Of a stretch of 34,745 nt of DNA, positions 22,748-30,314 are shown piece after piece. The translations under genes were made by a program, and so were the position numbers. The notes beneath the pieces were generated by a model. The model had not been told where the DNA came from, did not search any database, and worked only from the letters and a program-made list of their open reading frames with translations. Origin of the DNA: Flavobacterium beibuense F44-8. Lineage in GTDB: Bacteria; Bacteroidota; Bacteroidia; Flavobacteriales; Flavobacteriaceae. Positions within the stretch are counted from its first letter, which is position 1, and each line of letters opens with the position of its first letter. The stretch is taken from positions 1 through 34,745 of the forward strand of contig NZ_JRLV01000027.1 in assembly GCF_000769915.1 (NCBI RefSeq). Reading direction: 5' to 3'.

Positions 22748-23222
22748 ATTTTTTATTTATGTAGTCTATAAATTCTTTTGTAACATCTAAAGAGTTTTCA
22801 CCATATAAAATATTAACATTAGGCTGACTTGCCAATATTAATTCATAACCATTGGCATCGGCAAAGTCTTTTGCATATGACGAAATACGGCTCCTTATTT
22901 TTTCTGACTCTACATTTACGAATTCCTGCTGAAAAGCCTCAAGCTGTTTTTTCTCCTCAATAAAAATCATGGTAAGTTTTTCTTTATCCGGAGTGTCCGG
23001 CATATTTAACAAGTAATAAAGACTATCAACCTTATTAGCCCTGTCTCTTAATTCTTTTTCTCCTGCCTTTTTCATTTCCTTCATCATATTAAAACTTTCA
23101 AATACAGTAGAGCTCTGAACATAAACCAAACTATTTTTAGAAATTTTAAAGCAGAAAAGGATTACAGTTAAAAAAACTATTACACCAATAAGAACTCCAT
23201 AAGCAACTCTGTCCTTTTTCAT
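22731..23222 (-). CDS. OmpH/Skp-like chaperone with N-terminal membrane anchor
   Basis: This 163-aa protein has an N-terminal hydrophobic segment (about residues 8-25) with no clear cleavage site. It continues with SLVYVQSSTVFESFNMMKEM, which matches the start of the Skp/OmpH fold. A long charged helical region (about 45-120, likely the coiled-coil tentacle) follows, then ANGYELILAS, a strand with NILYG, and a final LDVTKEFIDYINKKY. This order is typical of OmpH family proteins in Bacteroidetes. Skp holds unfolded outer-membrane or exported proteins in the periplasm; here the hydrophobic start may keep it on the inner membrane. It is the first gene of the operon and overlaps the lipoprotein gene by 17 bases. 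I infer that it serves the very large proteins encoded downstream. Confidence 0.75.
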   Translation of the reverse strand: MKKDRVAYGVLIGVIVFLTVILFCFKISKNSLVYVQSSTVFESFNMMKEMKKAGEKELRDRANKVDSLYYLLNMPDTPDKEKLTMIFIEEKKQLEAFQQEFVNVESEKIRSRISSYAKDFADANGYELILASQPNVNILYGENSLDVTKEFIDYINKKYEGGN

Positions 23223-24210
23223 CTTCAGTAAATTATAACATGAATTTTATTGTTAAAAAAAGTAAAAATAAACTTAGTCAAGGCTACTTTAATATTAAAA
23301 AATGTTAAATTTTAATATAATTTTATACTATTTTTCAGTCAAAAATTAAATATCAATACAAAAAACAGATAATTATTTAAAAAACAATTGCTAATCTTTA
23401 TTTGTTAACTACTTGTTAAAGTCAATAATGATCTAACAAGCGTTTTAAATTTTAACAAATAGAGAGTTTATTATGATTGATAATTACTTTTCAATTCCAA
23501 TTTTAAGGTTGACATAATGAAAACCCCTATAACTAGAAAAATCCAACAACTACATATTCAGAATTAATTCAAAATCTATTTGTTTAAATTTCAGTATGAA
23601 AATCATTATTCTAGGAGATATTATTAAAAAAATATCTGATCCTATATATTTATGATAGTCAATCATATAATGACAGCAAAGTAAGTTATGTAAATCATAA
23701 TAAGTATATAAAGTGAATTTGATGAAGAAAGTAGCCATACTTTAATTTTAATTAAATATAAAAACTCCCTAGTCTTATTAGGTTATAATGATTATCGCTT
23801 TCTAAATCCAAGTACAGATTCTAATAATATAAAATAAAAGTCAAGAGTACCCTTTAATACTATCATCACTACATTTAAGATATAGCTAAATATTAGGTAT
23901 CAAGTTATCATCTGTGAAAAGTGTTTTGTAGTAAAAACAGTAGTAATTAACTTTTCTTCCCTAATATTTAAGATTTTAAACACCTAAAATAATTTAGGAG
24001 AGCTTTATTTTATCCTGAATAATAAGTTTTAACCTATATTTTTTCTTGATTACAACATTCCCTCACAAAACATAAAAAACTAAATACCAAACAATTAACA
24101 AAACGAAACCGTTATAGTATTCTTGATTTTAAACTTACCTTTTTTAAATTTTTAGTTAAACATATAGCTTAGTTAAACACTTAATTAACAGAAACTTAAA
24201 AATTTAAAAT
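23223..24210. other. Gene-free intergenic region between divergent units
   Basis: About 990 bases of AT-rich DNA lie between the RHS operon (leftward) and the GH87-like gene (rightward). No convincing ORF, tRNA or strong hairpin was seen. On the minus strand, TTGAC lies at 23277-23281, about 55 bases before the chaperone start. It could belong to the operon promoter, but a matching Bacteroidetes -7 element is not clear. The region must hold both promoters. Confidence 0.6.
24123..24152 (+). promoter_or_regulatory. Possible Bacteroidetes-type promoter of the GH87-like gene
   Basis: TTG (24123-24125) is followed after 19 bases by TAAATTTT (24145-24152), which fits the TTG / TAnnTTTG pattern of Bacteroidetes promoters at all but the last base. 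It lies about 60 bases before the start codon. The surrounding DNA is very AT-rich, so a chance match is quite possible. Confidence 0.25.
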
Positions 24211-26904
24211 ATGAATAACCAACTACCTACCACTACTTTCAAAAGAAAGAGAAATTACTTTATGATTGTTATCTTTTTCTTACTCTTACATTCCGGTTTA
24301 TATGCACAACGCGGGTATTATGATGCCCCTTATAAAAGATATGAAGCCAACCTGGGGCAATTATCTAATGGTGCCTCAACAACTTCAAAATCATATGCCC
24401 AATCTGACCTTCAATCGGAAGCTTCAAATCAGCAATGTGTAAATATGTCGGCTTCAAATGCTACCGTACAATGGAATTTAACCGAGGCTGCCGACGGACT
24501 TGTAATAAGATATAGTGTGCCCGACGGACAATTGGCTACACTGGGTGTTTATAACGGAAACACAAAGGTTACAACACTACCCCTTACCTCTACCTGGTCG
24601 TGGGAATACCTGTGGAGTAACGGGAATCCTAATAATAACGGAATAACAAACCAAAATCCGCGAATGCGCTTTGATGAAGTACGCTATAAGTTCCCAAACA
24701 AAATACCTGTAGGAGGTACTTTAAAACTGGTAAGGGAATCAGGAAACATCCATTTGGATTTTGCTGAGATGGAGCCTGTCCCGGCAGTAGTAACTGCTCC
24801 TTCAGGAGCTGTAACCTATACCGGAAACGGAAGTAACCTTCAATCGTTTATTGACCAAAACGGAGGAAGTAAAATATATATTCCAAGCGGCGTATATAAC
24901 GTGAGTACTGAATTGTATTTTGGTGTATCAAACACTTCTTTAATTGGTGCCGGTATGTGGTATACCCAAATCAATTTTACTACTACCAGCAGTGGTAATG
25001 GCGGGTTAAGGGCTAATGCCGGTAATATTTCATTTGCCGATCTTTACTTAACCACAAATTCAACTTCCAGAAGTAATTCTTATAAAGCTATTAATGGTGT
25101 GTTCACCTCTGGTTCAACCGTAAAAAATATATGGGCAGAACATTTTGAATGTGGTGCATGGATTGCACAGTACAATGTAGGAGGGCCAGCAATTGCCGAT
25201 GGTTTTACACTATCACACTGTCGCTTTAGAAATAATTATGCCGATGGAATTAACCTATGTAAAGGAACTGCAAATTCAGTAGTAGAACATTGCAGTTTTA
25301 GAAACAATGGAGATGATGACCAGGCAATGTGGTCTGCTAACGGACAGGAATGTATCAATAATACATTTAGATATAATACTTCCGAAAACTGTTGGCGTGC
25401 AAGCGGTGTTGCTATTTATGGCGGAAAAGATAACAAGGCATACAACTTAATTATTAAAGATAACCTTGAAGCAGGTATTCGTGTAAGCAACAATTTTGAC
25501 GGAGCTCCTTTCAATAATAGCGGAACTCATGAAATACATGATATTACCATAACAACATGCGGTACTTTTAACGACACCTATAATAATCCGGTAGCCGCAA
25601 TAGATATTTTTAGTGCCAGTAATGCAGGGACTCAGGTTAAAAATGTTAACATGTATAATATTGACATTTTAGATTCCAGAAACGATGCTATTTCCATAAG
25701 TAAACGATCTGGAGATGGTATTTACAATCTTAACTTTAATAATATAACGGTTAACGGTACAGGTAAAGAGTTCCCAAACAACAATGCACTCAACAGGGAT
25801 TGGGGAAGAGGTTATTGTGTGCTTATAGCAAGTGCTCCAAACGGTAATGCTACTTATTGCAATATGGATTATTCTAACAGAGGTGGTAACGCTACTACCG
25901 ATGAAAACACCAGTGGTGGCGGTTCATTCTCATGGACACAAAGCACTAACTGTTCGGGCGGACAAAATGTTGCCGTTACGGGTGTCACCCTCTCTCCTGC
26001 TACAGCTACTTTAAGTGTTGGAGGGACTTTACAGTTAACTGCTACAGTCGCTCCTTCAAACGCTACCAATAAATCTGTCACATATGCTTCGAATAATACC
26101 GCAGTAGCAACAGTCAATGCGAACGGACTAGTAACAGCAGTTTCGGGCGGAACAGCAACTATTACGGTAACCACTACAGACGGTAACAAAACGGCAACAT
26201 CAAGTATTACGGTTAACACAGCATCTGGCGGGGGTAACTACTACACTATTAAAAATAAATGGACCAATAATTACCTGTATGATGCAGGTGCTAATGTAGG
26301 ATATGGTCCTAGTATTGCCAATAATAACTACAAATGGGAAAAAATAGCTGTTGACGGTACTTATTATATACTGCAAAATGTTGGTACCGGAGATATGATA
26401 CATATTGAAAACTTAACCGGAACGGTACAATGTACAGCAGGTTTAGACTCATGGTGGAGTGCACAATGGTCTAGCGAATATGTTGACGGAACATGGGTAA
26501 GAATAAAAAACAGATGGCAAACCAGTAGTATGATACATATTGAAAACCTAACCGGTTATGCTCAATACTTAGGAGGACAAAACAACTGGGAAAGTGCGCA
26601 ATGGTTATTTGAAGCAGCTCCCCAGTCCAGAAACAGCACTGTTGAAGAGTTAACAGCCGAAAACAATGCACTGATTACTATTTATCCAAACCCGTCAATT
26701 AATAATGAGTTTAATATTACCATGCCTGAATTACAACCCGGCGATGTGGCAACCATAACAGTGACCGATATAAATGGTAGGCAGGTATTAGTAAATAAAC
26801 AAAAAGAATCAGGTAGAATAACTCATAACTTAGCAACCGGTGTATATATTGTTAGTATAAATTCGGGAGCTTTTAATGTTTCCAAAAAACTTATTGTTAA
26901 GTAA
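24211..26904 (+). CDS. Secreted GH87-like alpha-1,3-glucanase/mycodextranase with T9SS sorting domain
   Basis: The protein has 897 aa with a signal peptide to about residue 33 (LYAQ). Residues about 55-190 form a beta-sandwich (VQWNLTEAADGLVIRYSVPD...RESGNIHLDFAEMEPVP). Residues about 195-580 form a right-handed beta-helix. D345 (ADGIN) and D368/D369 (GDDDQAMW) have the 23/24-residue spacing that I recall for the three catalytic aspartates of GH87 alpha-1,3-glucanases. A Big2 domain follows (about 588-670), then a beta-trefoil-like binding region with two MIHIENLTG motifs (about 675-810). The last 75 residues (IYPNPS...GRQVL...GVYIVSI...KKLIVK) are a T9SS type A sorting domain. The enzyme should be released or displayed by T9SS and act on alpha-1,3-glucans, found in fungal walls and dental-plaque mutan, or on mixed nigeran-type glucans. 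Exact substrate is not certain. Confidence 0.85.
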   Translation: MNNQLPTTTFKRKRNYFMIVIFFLLLHSGLYAQRGYYDAPYKRYEANLGQLSNGASTTSKSYAQSDLQSEASNQQCVNMSASNATVQWNLTEAADGLVIRYSVPDGQLATLGVYNGNTKVTTLPLTSTWSWEYLWSNGNPNNNGITNQNPRMRFDEVRYKFPNKIPVGGTLKLVRESGNIHLDFAEMEPVPAVVTAPSGAVTYTGNGSNLQSFIDQNGGSKIYIPSGVYNVSTELYFGVSNTSLIGAGMWYTQINFTTTSSGNGGLRANAGNISFADLYLTTNSTSRSNSYKAINGVFTSGSTVKNIWAEHFECGAWIAQYNVGGPAIADGFTLSHCRFRNNYADGINLCKGTANSVVEHCSFRNNGDDDQAMWSANGQECINNTFRYNTSENCWRASGVAIYGGKDNKAYNLIIKDNLEAGIRVSNNFDGAPFNNSGTHEIHDITITTCGTFNDTYNNPVAAIDIFSASNAGTQVKNVNMYNIDILDSRNDAISISKRSGDGIYNLNFNNITVNGTGKEFPNNNALNRDWGRGYCVLIASAPNGNATYCNMDYSNRGGNATTDENTSGGGSFSWTQSTNCSGGQNVAVTGVTLSPATATLSVGGTLQLTATVAPSNATNKSVTYASNNTAVATVNANGLVTAVSGGTATITVTTTDGNKTATSSITVNTASGGGNYYTIKNKWTNNYLYDAGANVGYGPSIANNNYKWEKIAVDGTYYILQNVGTGDMIHIENLTGTVQCTAGLDSWWSAQWSSEYVDGTWVRIKNRWQTSSMIHIENLTGYAQYLGGQNNWESAQWLFEAAPQSRNSTVEELTAENNALITIYPNPSINNEFNITMPELQPGDVATITVTDINGRQVLVNKQKESGRITHNLATGVYIVSINSGAFNVSKKLIVK

Positions 26905-26952
26905 CTTGTAAAAAGCATTAATACTATTCTCAATTAGGTACATAAACTTACA

Positions 26953-26990
26953 AAAAACCGCAATCCTTTTTAAAGTTGATTGCGGTTTTT
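26953..26990. terminator. Hairpin terminator between convergent genes
   Basis: The arms 26953-26965 (AAAAACCGCAATC) and 26978-26990 (GATTGCGGTTTTT) pair perfectly over 13 bases around a 12-base loop. The flanking A and T runs let it work in both directions, for the GH87-like gene and for the convergent VOC gene. Confidence 0.9.
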
Positions 26991-27044
26991 CTTTATATTT
27001 CTATTATCCGTTGACGATAAAATTTTACATAATTAAATAATTCC

Positions 27045-27506
27045 TTATCTGTTCTCTTCTTCAAATTTCTTATGTGAGGCCAACTCACAATTTACCATCC
27101 AGTTAATACCAAATTTATCGGTAAACATTCCAAAGTAAGACTCCCAAAAAGTTTTTGCCATAGGCATAGTTATATTACCCCCTTCAGATAGTCCGTTAAA
27201 TATCCTGTCTGCTTCCTCAATACTATCTGTATTTACACTTACAGAAAAGTTGTTGCCATTTTTAAAATTTGTTGCCCATTCGCCACCGGTATCACTCCCC
27301 ATAAGACAGGTTTCATTACTTATAGGTAAAGTAATGTGCATAATCCGGTTTTTCATTTCTTCATTAATTGCAGGCATACCATCATGTTGTGGCATTTCAC
27401 CGAAGGTTCCTACATAGGGAAACTCTCCACCAAATACTGATTTATAAAAATCAAAAGCTTCCTTACAGTTTCCGTCAAACGTAAGGTAAATGTTAACTGT
27501 TGTCAT
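27045..27506 (-). CDS. PhnB-like VOC (glyoxalase-fold) protein
   Basis: This 153-aa protein opens with a typical PhnB-like VOC segment (VNIYLTFDGNCKEAFDFYKS, then VFGGEF). It continues with RIMHITLPI, a GxEW-like turn, a strand with NFSVSVNTDSIEEADRIF, and ends with the conserved FWESYFGMFTDKFGINWM. Proteins of this group are small dimeric members of the vicinal oxygen chelate fold and are often annotated as PhnB or 3-demethylubiquinone methyltransferase-like. Their substrates are generally unknown, and no metal ligand set can be assigned with confidence. The gene stands alone, is convergent with the GH87-like gene and shares its terminator. Confidence 0.85.
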   Translation of the reverse strand: MTTVNIYLTFDGNCKEAFDFYKSVFGGEFPYVGTFGEMPQHDGMPAINEEMKNRIMHITLPISNETCLMGSDTGGEWATNFKNGNNFSVSVNTDSIEEADRIFNGLSEGGNITMPMAKTFWESYFGMFTDKFGINWMVNCELASHKKFEEENR

Positions 27507-27645
27507 AATCTATGTTTGTTTTAGGTTATGGCGAATTTCGTTATTTTTTATGAATTTATTTTTAAAGTATTGTTTTCCTGCGTTTTTTTGAGATTATTAT
27601 ACTCAATTGTCTTTTTTTGTAAAGTAGTCATATTATTTCCTCATA

Positions 27646-27696
27646 TTATTTTTTTACAACTTCATAAATCGTCTGAATTTTCATAAGTGGAAATTT
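27646..27696 (-). pseudogene. Possible 3' fragment related to the broken gene at 28428-28853
   Basis: In one frame this stretch ends FP...Q...EVVKK-stop, against FP...Q...EVIKK-stop at the end of the broken gene. At DNA level the last 20 bases through the stop differ at one position. Upstream the frame hits a stop at once, so only a relic is present. The match is short and AT-rich, so chance cannot be excluded. Confidence 0.3.
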
Positions 27697-27716
27697 ATAT
27701 CTCTAATAATTGGTAA

Positions 27717-28082
27717 TCAAAACAACAATAGCCAGTCAGTACGTGACTTTATATAAGTTTTAAAATTGTCAATCTCATTAGCTGTCCAGTGGTATTTTAT
27801 GTGTTTAATAATTTCCAGCTTAAAGTGTGTGTCATCACTATAATCCAAAACACACAGAACCGGAATCCATGATAGCCTGATAAAGTTAAAAAACGGAACG
27901 ACCCTATTTTGAGCATCAATAGCCTCTTCGAGTAATATGTTTTTAAACAACGGTAATCTTGAAGCAAATATGGGATAATAATTCACTTTACCGTAAACAG
28001 GATTTTTTTCTCTGAATTTTTCCTCTAAAACAGTATCTGTAAAATTGTTAAGTTCTTGGTTTATCAAAAAAATTTTATCCAT
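27717..28082 (-). CDS. Hypothetical cytoplasmic protein, 121 aa
   Basis: No family was recognised. The protein has no signal peptide or membrane segment. It is rich in aromatic residues and mixed charge, with a run like FFNFIRLSWIPVLCVLDYSDD in the middle and IIKHIKYHW near the end, suggesting a compact alpha/beta protein. It lies 49 bases downstream of the 89-aa gene on the same strand. Its size, lack of an export signal and position in a patch of small, decaying genes would fit an immunity-type or orphan accessory protein, but the sequence does not show this. Confidence 0.6.
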   Translation of the reverse strand: MDKIFLINQELNNFTDTVLEEKFREKNPVYGKVNYYPIFASRLPLFKNILLEEAIDAQNRVVPFFNFIRLSWIPVLCVLDYSDDTHFKLEIIKHIKYHWTANEIDNFKTYIKSRTDWLLLF

Positions 28083-28131
28083 TAATACCTAATTCTTTTA
28101 TATAGTTATTATAGAAACACACATAAAATTA

Positions 28132-28401
28132 CTATTCGTCAAATTCAAAAAACCTTGTTGAGTTTATTCCATAAAGTAAAGTACCGTCTTCGGCATTTAT
28201 TGTTATAAATACAGCAGAAGTTATGTAAGGATGATCATAATCATAACATACCGTATGAACTGTTAATTCCTTACCTTTCATAGCTCCATGAGGTATTATT
28301 ATTGTTTGGGTTCGTACTCTCTCTGAAACTATAACATCTGTAATTTTATTACTGTCAAGATATTCTTTTACAATTTCTACTGCTTTTTCCGGCTCTATCA
28401 T
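28132..28401 (-). CDS. Small protein, possibly YrhB/Imm35-like
   Basis: The protein has 89 aa and no signal peptide. It starts IEPEKAVEIVKEYLDSN, a helix like that opening YrhB/Imm35-type proteins. It ends with two strands around INAEDGTLLYGINSTRF, close to the 'DGT..G' hairpin with which those proteins finish. The middle (HTVCYDYDHPY) is not diagnostic. Imm35 proteins are predicted immunity proteins of polymorphic toxin systems. An orphan immunity role is possible given the RHS locus in the same window, but that locus is more than 4 kb away and on the other side of two other genes. Assignment is tentative. Confidence 0.6.
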   Translation of the reverse strand: MIEPEKAVEIVKEYLDSNKITDVIVSERVRTQTIIIPHGAMKGKELTVHTVCYDYDHPYITSAVFITINAEDGTLLYGINSTRFFEFDE

Positions 28402-28427
28402 TATTTTTATATTTGGTGTGGTTAATG

Positions 28428-28853
28428 TTATTTTTTTATAACTTCATGAAACATCTGGTCTTCATCAGGAAAATTATAGATTACTCTAATTTCCCCGTCA
28501 TCGGTTTTATTAAAGTCAATTACACAGTAAATGTCCATGATATCAATATCACTGCAACCATCCTTTTTATAATTTAGTTGATCATTAAATATTGGATCTC
28601 CAGGCTCTAAAATATTATTTTTTAAATAAACCCTACTGTATTTACCTTAACCCATTTTTACCCTTTTATTATGTTGGGTTACCACATCCCTAAAGTCACT
28701 TTTAAAAGCATAATTTATAAGATAATATTCTGTTTTACCCGGCTTATCACTGCATATTTGTTCAATATCTTCAAAACTATCTATATAAACTACAACAGTT
28801 AGGATTAGTATAACAAATAAGGCGATGTATTTAGTATATTTTCTTTTTTTCAT
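28428..28853 (-). pseudogene. Membrane-anchored hypothetical gene broken by an in-frame TAA
   Basis: The frame starts at ATG 28853 with MKKRKYTKYIALFVILILTV, a signal or anchor segment. It reaches TAA at 28647-28649 and continues in the same frame for 72 more codons with protein-like content (YSRVYLKNNILEPGDPIF, then DIYCVIDFNKTDDGEIRVIY), ending at a TAA at 28428-28430. There is no ATG just after the internal stop, so a second gene is unlikely. A single C to T change (CAA to TAA) would explain it. The intact product would be about 141 aa, with no family recognised. Alternatives are a sequencing error or readthrough. Confidence 0.65.
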
Positions 28854-28991
28854 TATCAACTTAAAAGATTTTATATCAGGCTTTATTGCTCGGTTTCTAT
28901 CATCAGGAAAGTTATTTTTCAGTTTTCTTTAAAAAAAAACAAACTTTATTTAGAAGCAATTTAATCTATTTGTAAAAATATTCTTCAAAAA

Positions 28992-29093
28992 TTACCATTC
29001 ATCCGAAAAATCAAACTGTTCATCGACAGAAAACCATCCTTCAAATAAAATCGTAAGCAAAATATCTATATAATGAATAATTTTAATTAAATA
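28992..29093 (-). pseudogene. Possible 3' remnant of a lost gene
   Basis: A 33-codon open stretch without a start ends EGWFSVDEQFDFSDEW-stop, an acidic, aromatic tail that looks like a genuine protein C-terminus. Upstream in the same frame is a TAA and AT-rich DNA, and the stretch runs into the start region of the kinase gene on the other strand. Support is composition only. Confidence 0.25.
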
Positions 29094-29123
29094 TTAAATA
29101 TTTATCCCTAAATATTGATTGGC

Positions 29124-30314
29124 ATGATAAATCAGATGCTATTAAATGCTATTATAGAAAATGCTATTGACGGCATTATTACCATAAATCAACATGGGGT
29201 AATACAATTGATAAATCCATCTGCCTGCAAACTCTTTTTATATACTCCCGAAGAAATTATAGGTCAAAACATATCAGTATTAATCCCTTCAACAGTAAAA
29301 GAGAAATACAGTTCATGGATACGTTCTTTCAGCCGTTCATCACGCACCAACAGAGTAAGGAGTGCTAATAAAGAATTAATAGGTTATAAAAAAGACGGTA
29401 GTGTATTTCCTTTTAGGCTGGCTATAAGCGAAGTTAAACTTGGCGATAAAAGAATATTTACAGGCTTTATACACGACCTGAGTTACCAGAAAGAAGCCGA
29501 AAACAAATTACTGTTATATACCCAGCATTTGGAAGAGCTGGTAAAAGCAAGGACGATTTCGTTAGACGAAACTATTGAGGCTCTTATTGATGCTAAAGAA
29601 GAAATAAGTACCGCACTGGAAAAGGAAAAAAAAGCAGGGCAGCTTAAAAGCAGGTTACTCTCAATGGCCTCACATGAGTTCCGTACCCCTTTAAGTACTA
29701 TACAGTTATCAACATCGCTAATACAACGCTATGCCGAAAACCTGGAGGAAAGTAAAATTGAATGCCACGTCTATAAAATAAAAAGTGCCATATCTAATCT
29801 TAAAACTATTCTTGATGATTTCCTACAGTTGGAAAAAGCCGAATCTAATAAAGTTACGGTATCTCCATCACGATTTGAAATTGATGTTTTTGTTAAAGAA
29901 GTTATAGACGAACTACAGGTCCTGGCAAAAAAAGAACAAAAAATAATAGGTTCACATACAGGTAAAGCCAAGCTGGTAAAACTCGATGTAAACCTACTTA
30001 AAAACTGTATTATAAATCTGGTTGCCAATTCCATTAAGTATTCGGGCGAAGAAACCAGTATTGAAATCAACTCAGTCGTTACCCAAAGTAATATCATTAT
30101 AACCGTTAAGGATAACGGTATTGGTATACCCGTTGAAGATCAGGAACATTTGTTTGAAGCATTTTTCAGAGCTCATAATACCGGTAGCATACCGGGAACA
30201 GGATTAGGACTGCATATTGTAGCCCGTTATGTTAAACTTATGGGAGGCACCATAAGCTGCAAAAGTGAGGTTAATGAAGGAACATTATTTACGATACAAT
30301 TTCCGCGCAAATGA
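29124..30314 (+). CDS. PAS-domain sensor histidine kinase
   Basis: ATG at 29124 is preferred to an upstream TTG (29115); the product has 396 aa. A single PAS domain (about 5-120; NAIDGIITIN, INPSACKLF, GYKKDGSVFPF) is followed by a coiled linker (about 125-175). Then come HisKA with the H-box SHEFRTPLST (phospho-acceptor H184) and HATPase_c with an N-box near 298 (NLVANSIKYS), the G1 box DNGIGIP (about 330) and the G2 box GTGLGL. There is no membrane segment, so it should be a soluble kinase sensing a cytoplasmic signal through PAS. The PAS layout resembles FixL-type sensors, but heme binding cannot be judged. Its stop overlaps the next gene's start (ATGA, 30311-30314), so kinase and regulator are translationally coupled. 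Confidence 0.93.
   Translation: MINQMLLNAIIENAIDGIITINQHGVIQLINPSACKLFLYTPEEIIGQNISVLIPSTVKEKYSSWIRSFSRSSRTNRVRSANKELIGYKKDGSVFPFRLAISEVKLGDKRIFTGFIHDLSYQKEAENKLLLYTQHLEELVKARTISLDETIEALIDAKEEISTALEKEKKAGQLKSRLLSMASHEFRTPLSTIQLSTSLIQRYAENLEESKIECHVYKIKSAISNLKTILDDFLQLEKAESNKVTVSPSRFEIDVFVKEVIDELQVLAKKEQKIIGSHTGKAKLVKLDVNLLKNCIINLVANSIKYSGEETSIEINSVVTQSNIIITVKDNGIGIPVEDQEHLFEAFFRAHNTGSIPGTGLGLHIVARYVKLMGGTISCKSEVNEGTLFTIQFPRK

Noticed and set aside
23550..23738. Small minus-strand ORF in the intergenic gap
   Set aside because: It is AT-driven with no recognisable domain or plausible start signal, and its composition is unlike the neighbouring genes.
25869..26219. Minus-strand ORF of 116 codons inside the glucanase gene
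   Set aside because: It mirrors the Big2 domain, whose skewed composition leaves the antisense frame open; it has no domain or start context of its own.
28854..28859. TTG start for the broken small gene
   Set aside because: ATG at 28853 follows two codons later and begins a clean positively charged signal or anchor segment.
29115..29123. TTG start at 29115 for the histidine kinase
   Set aside because: An ATG three codons later (29124) begins the PAS region just as well and is the commoner start.
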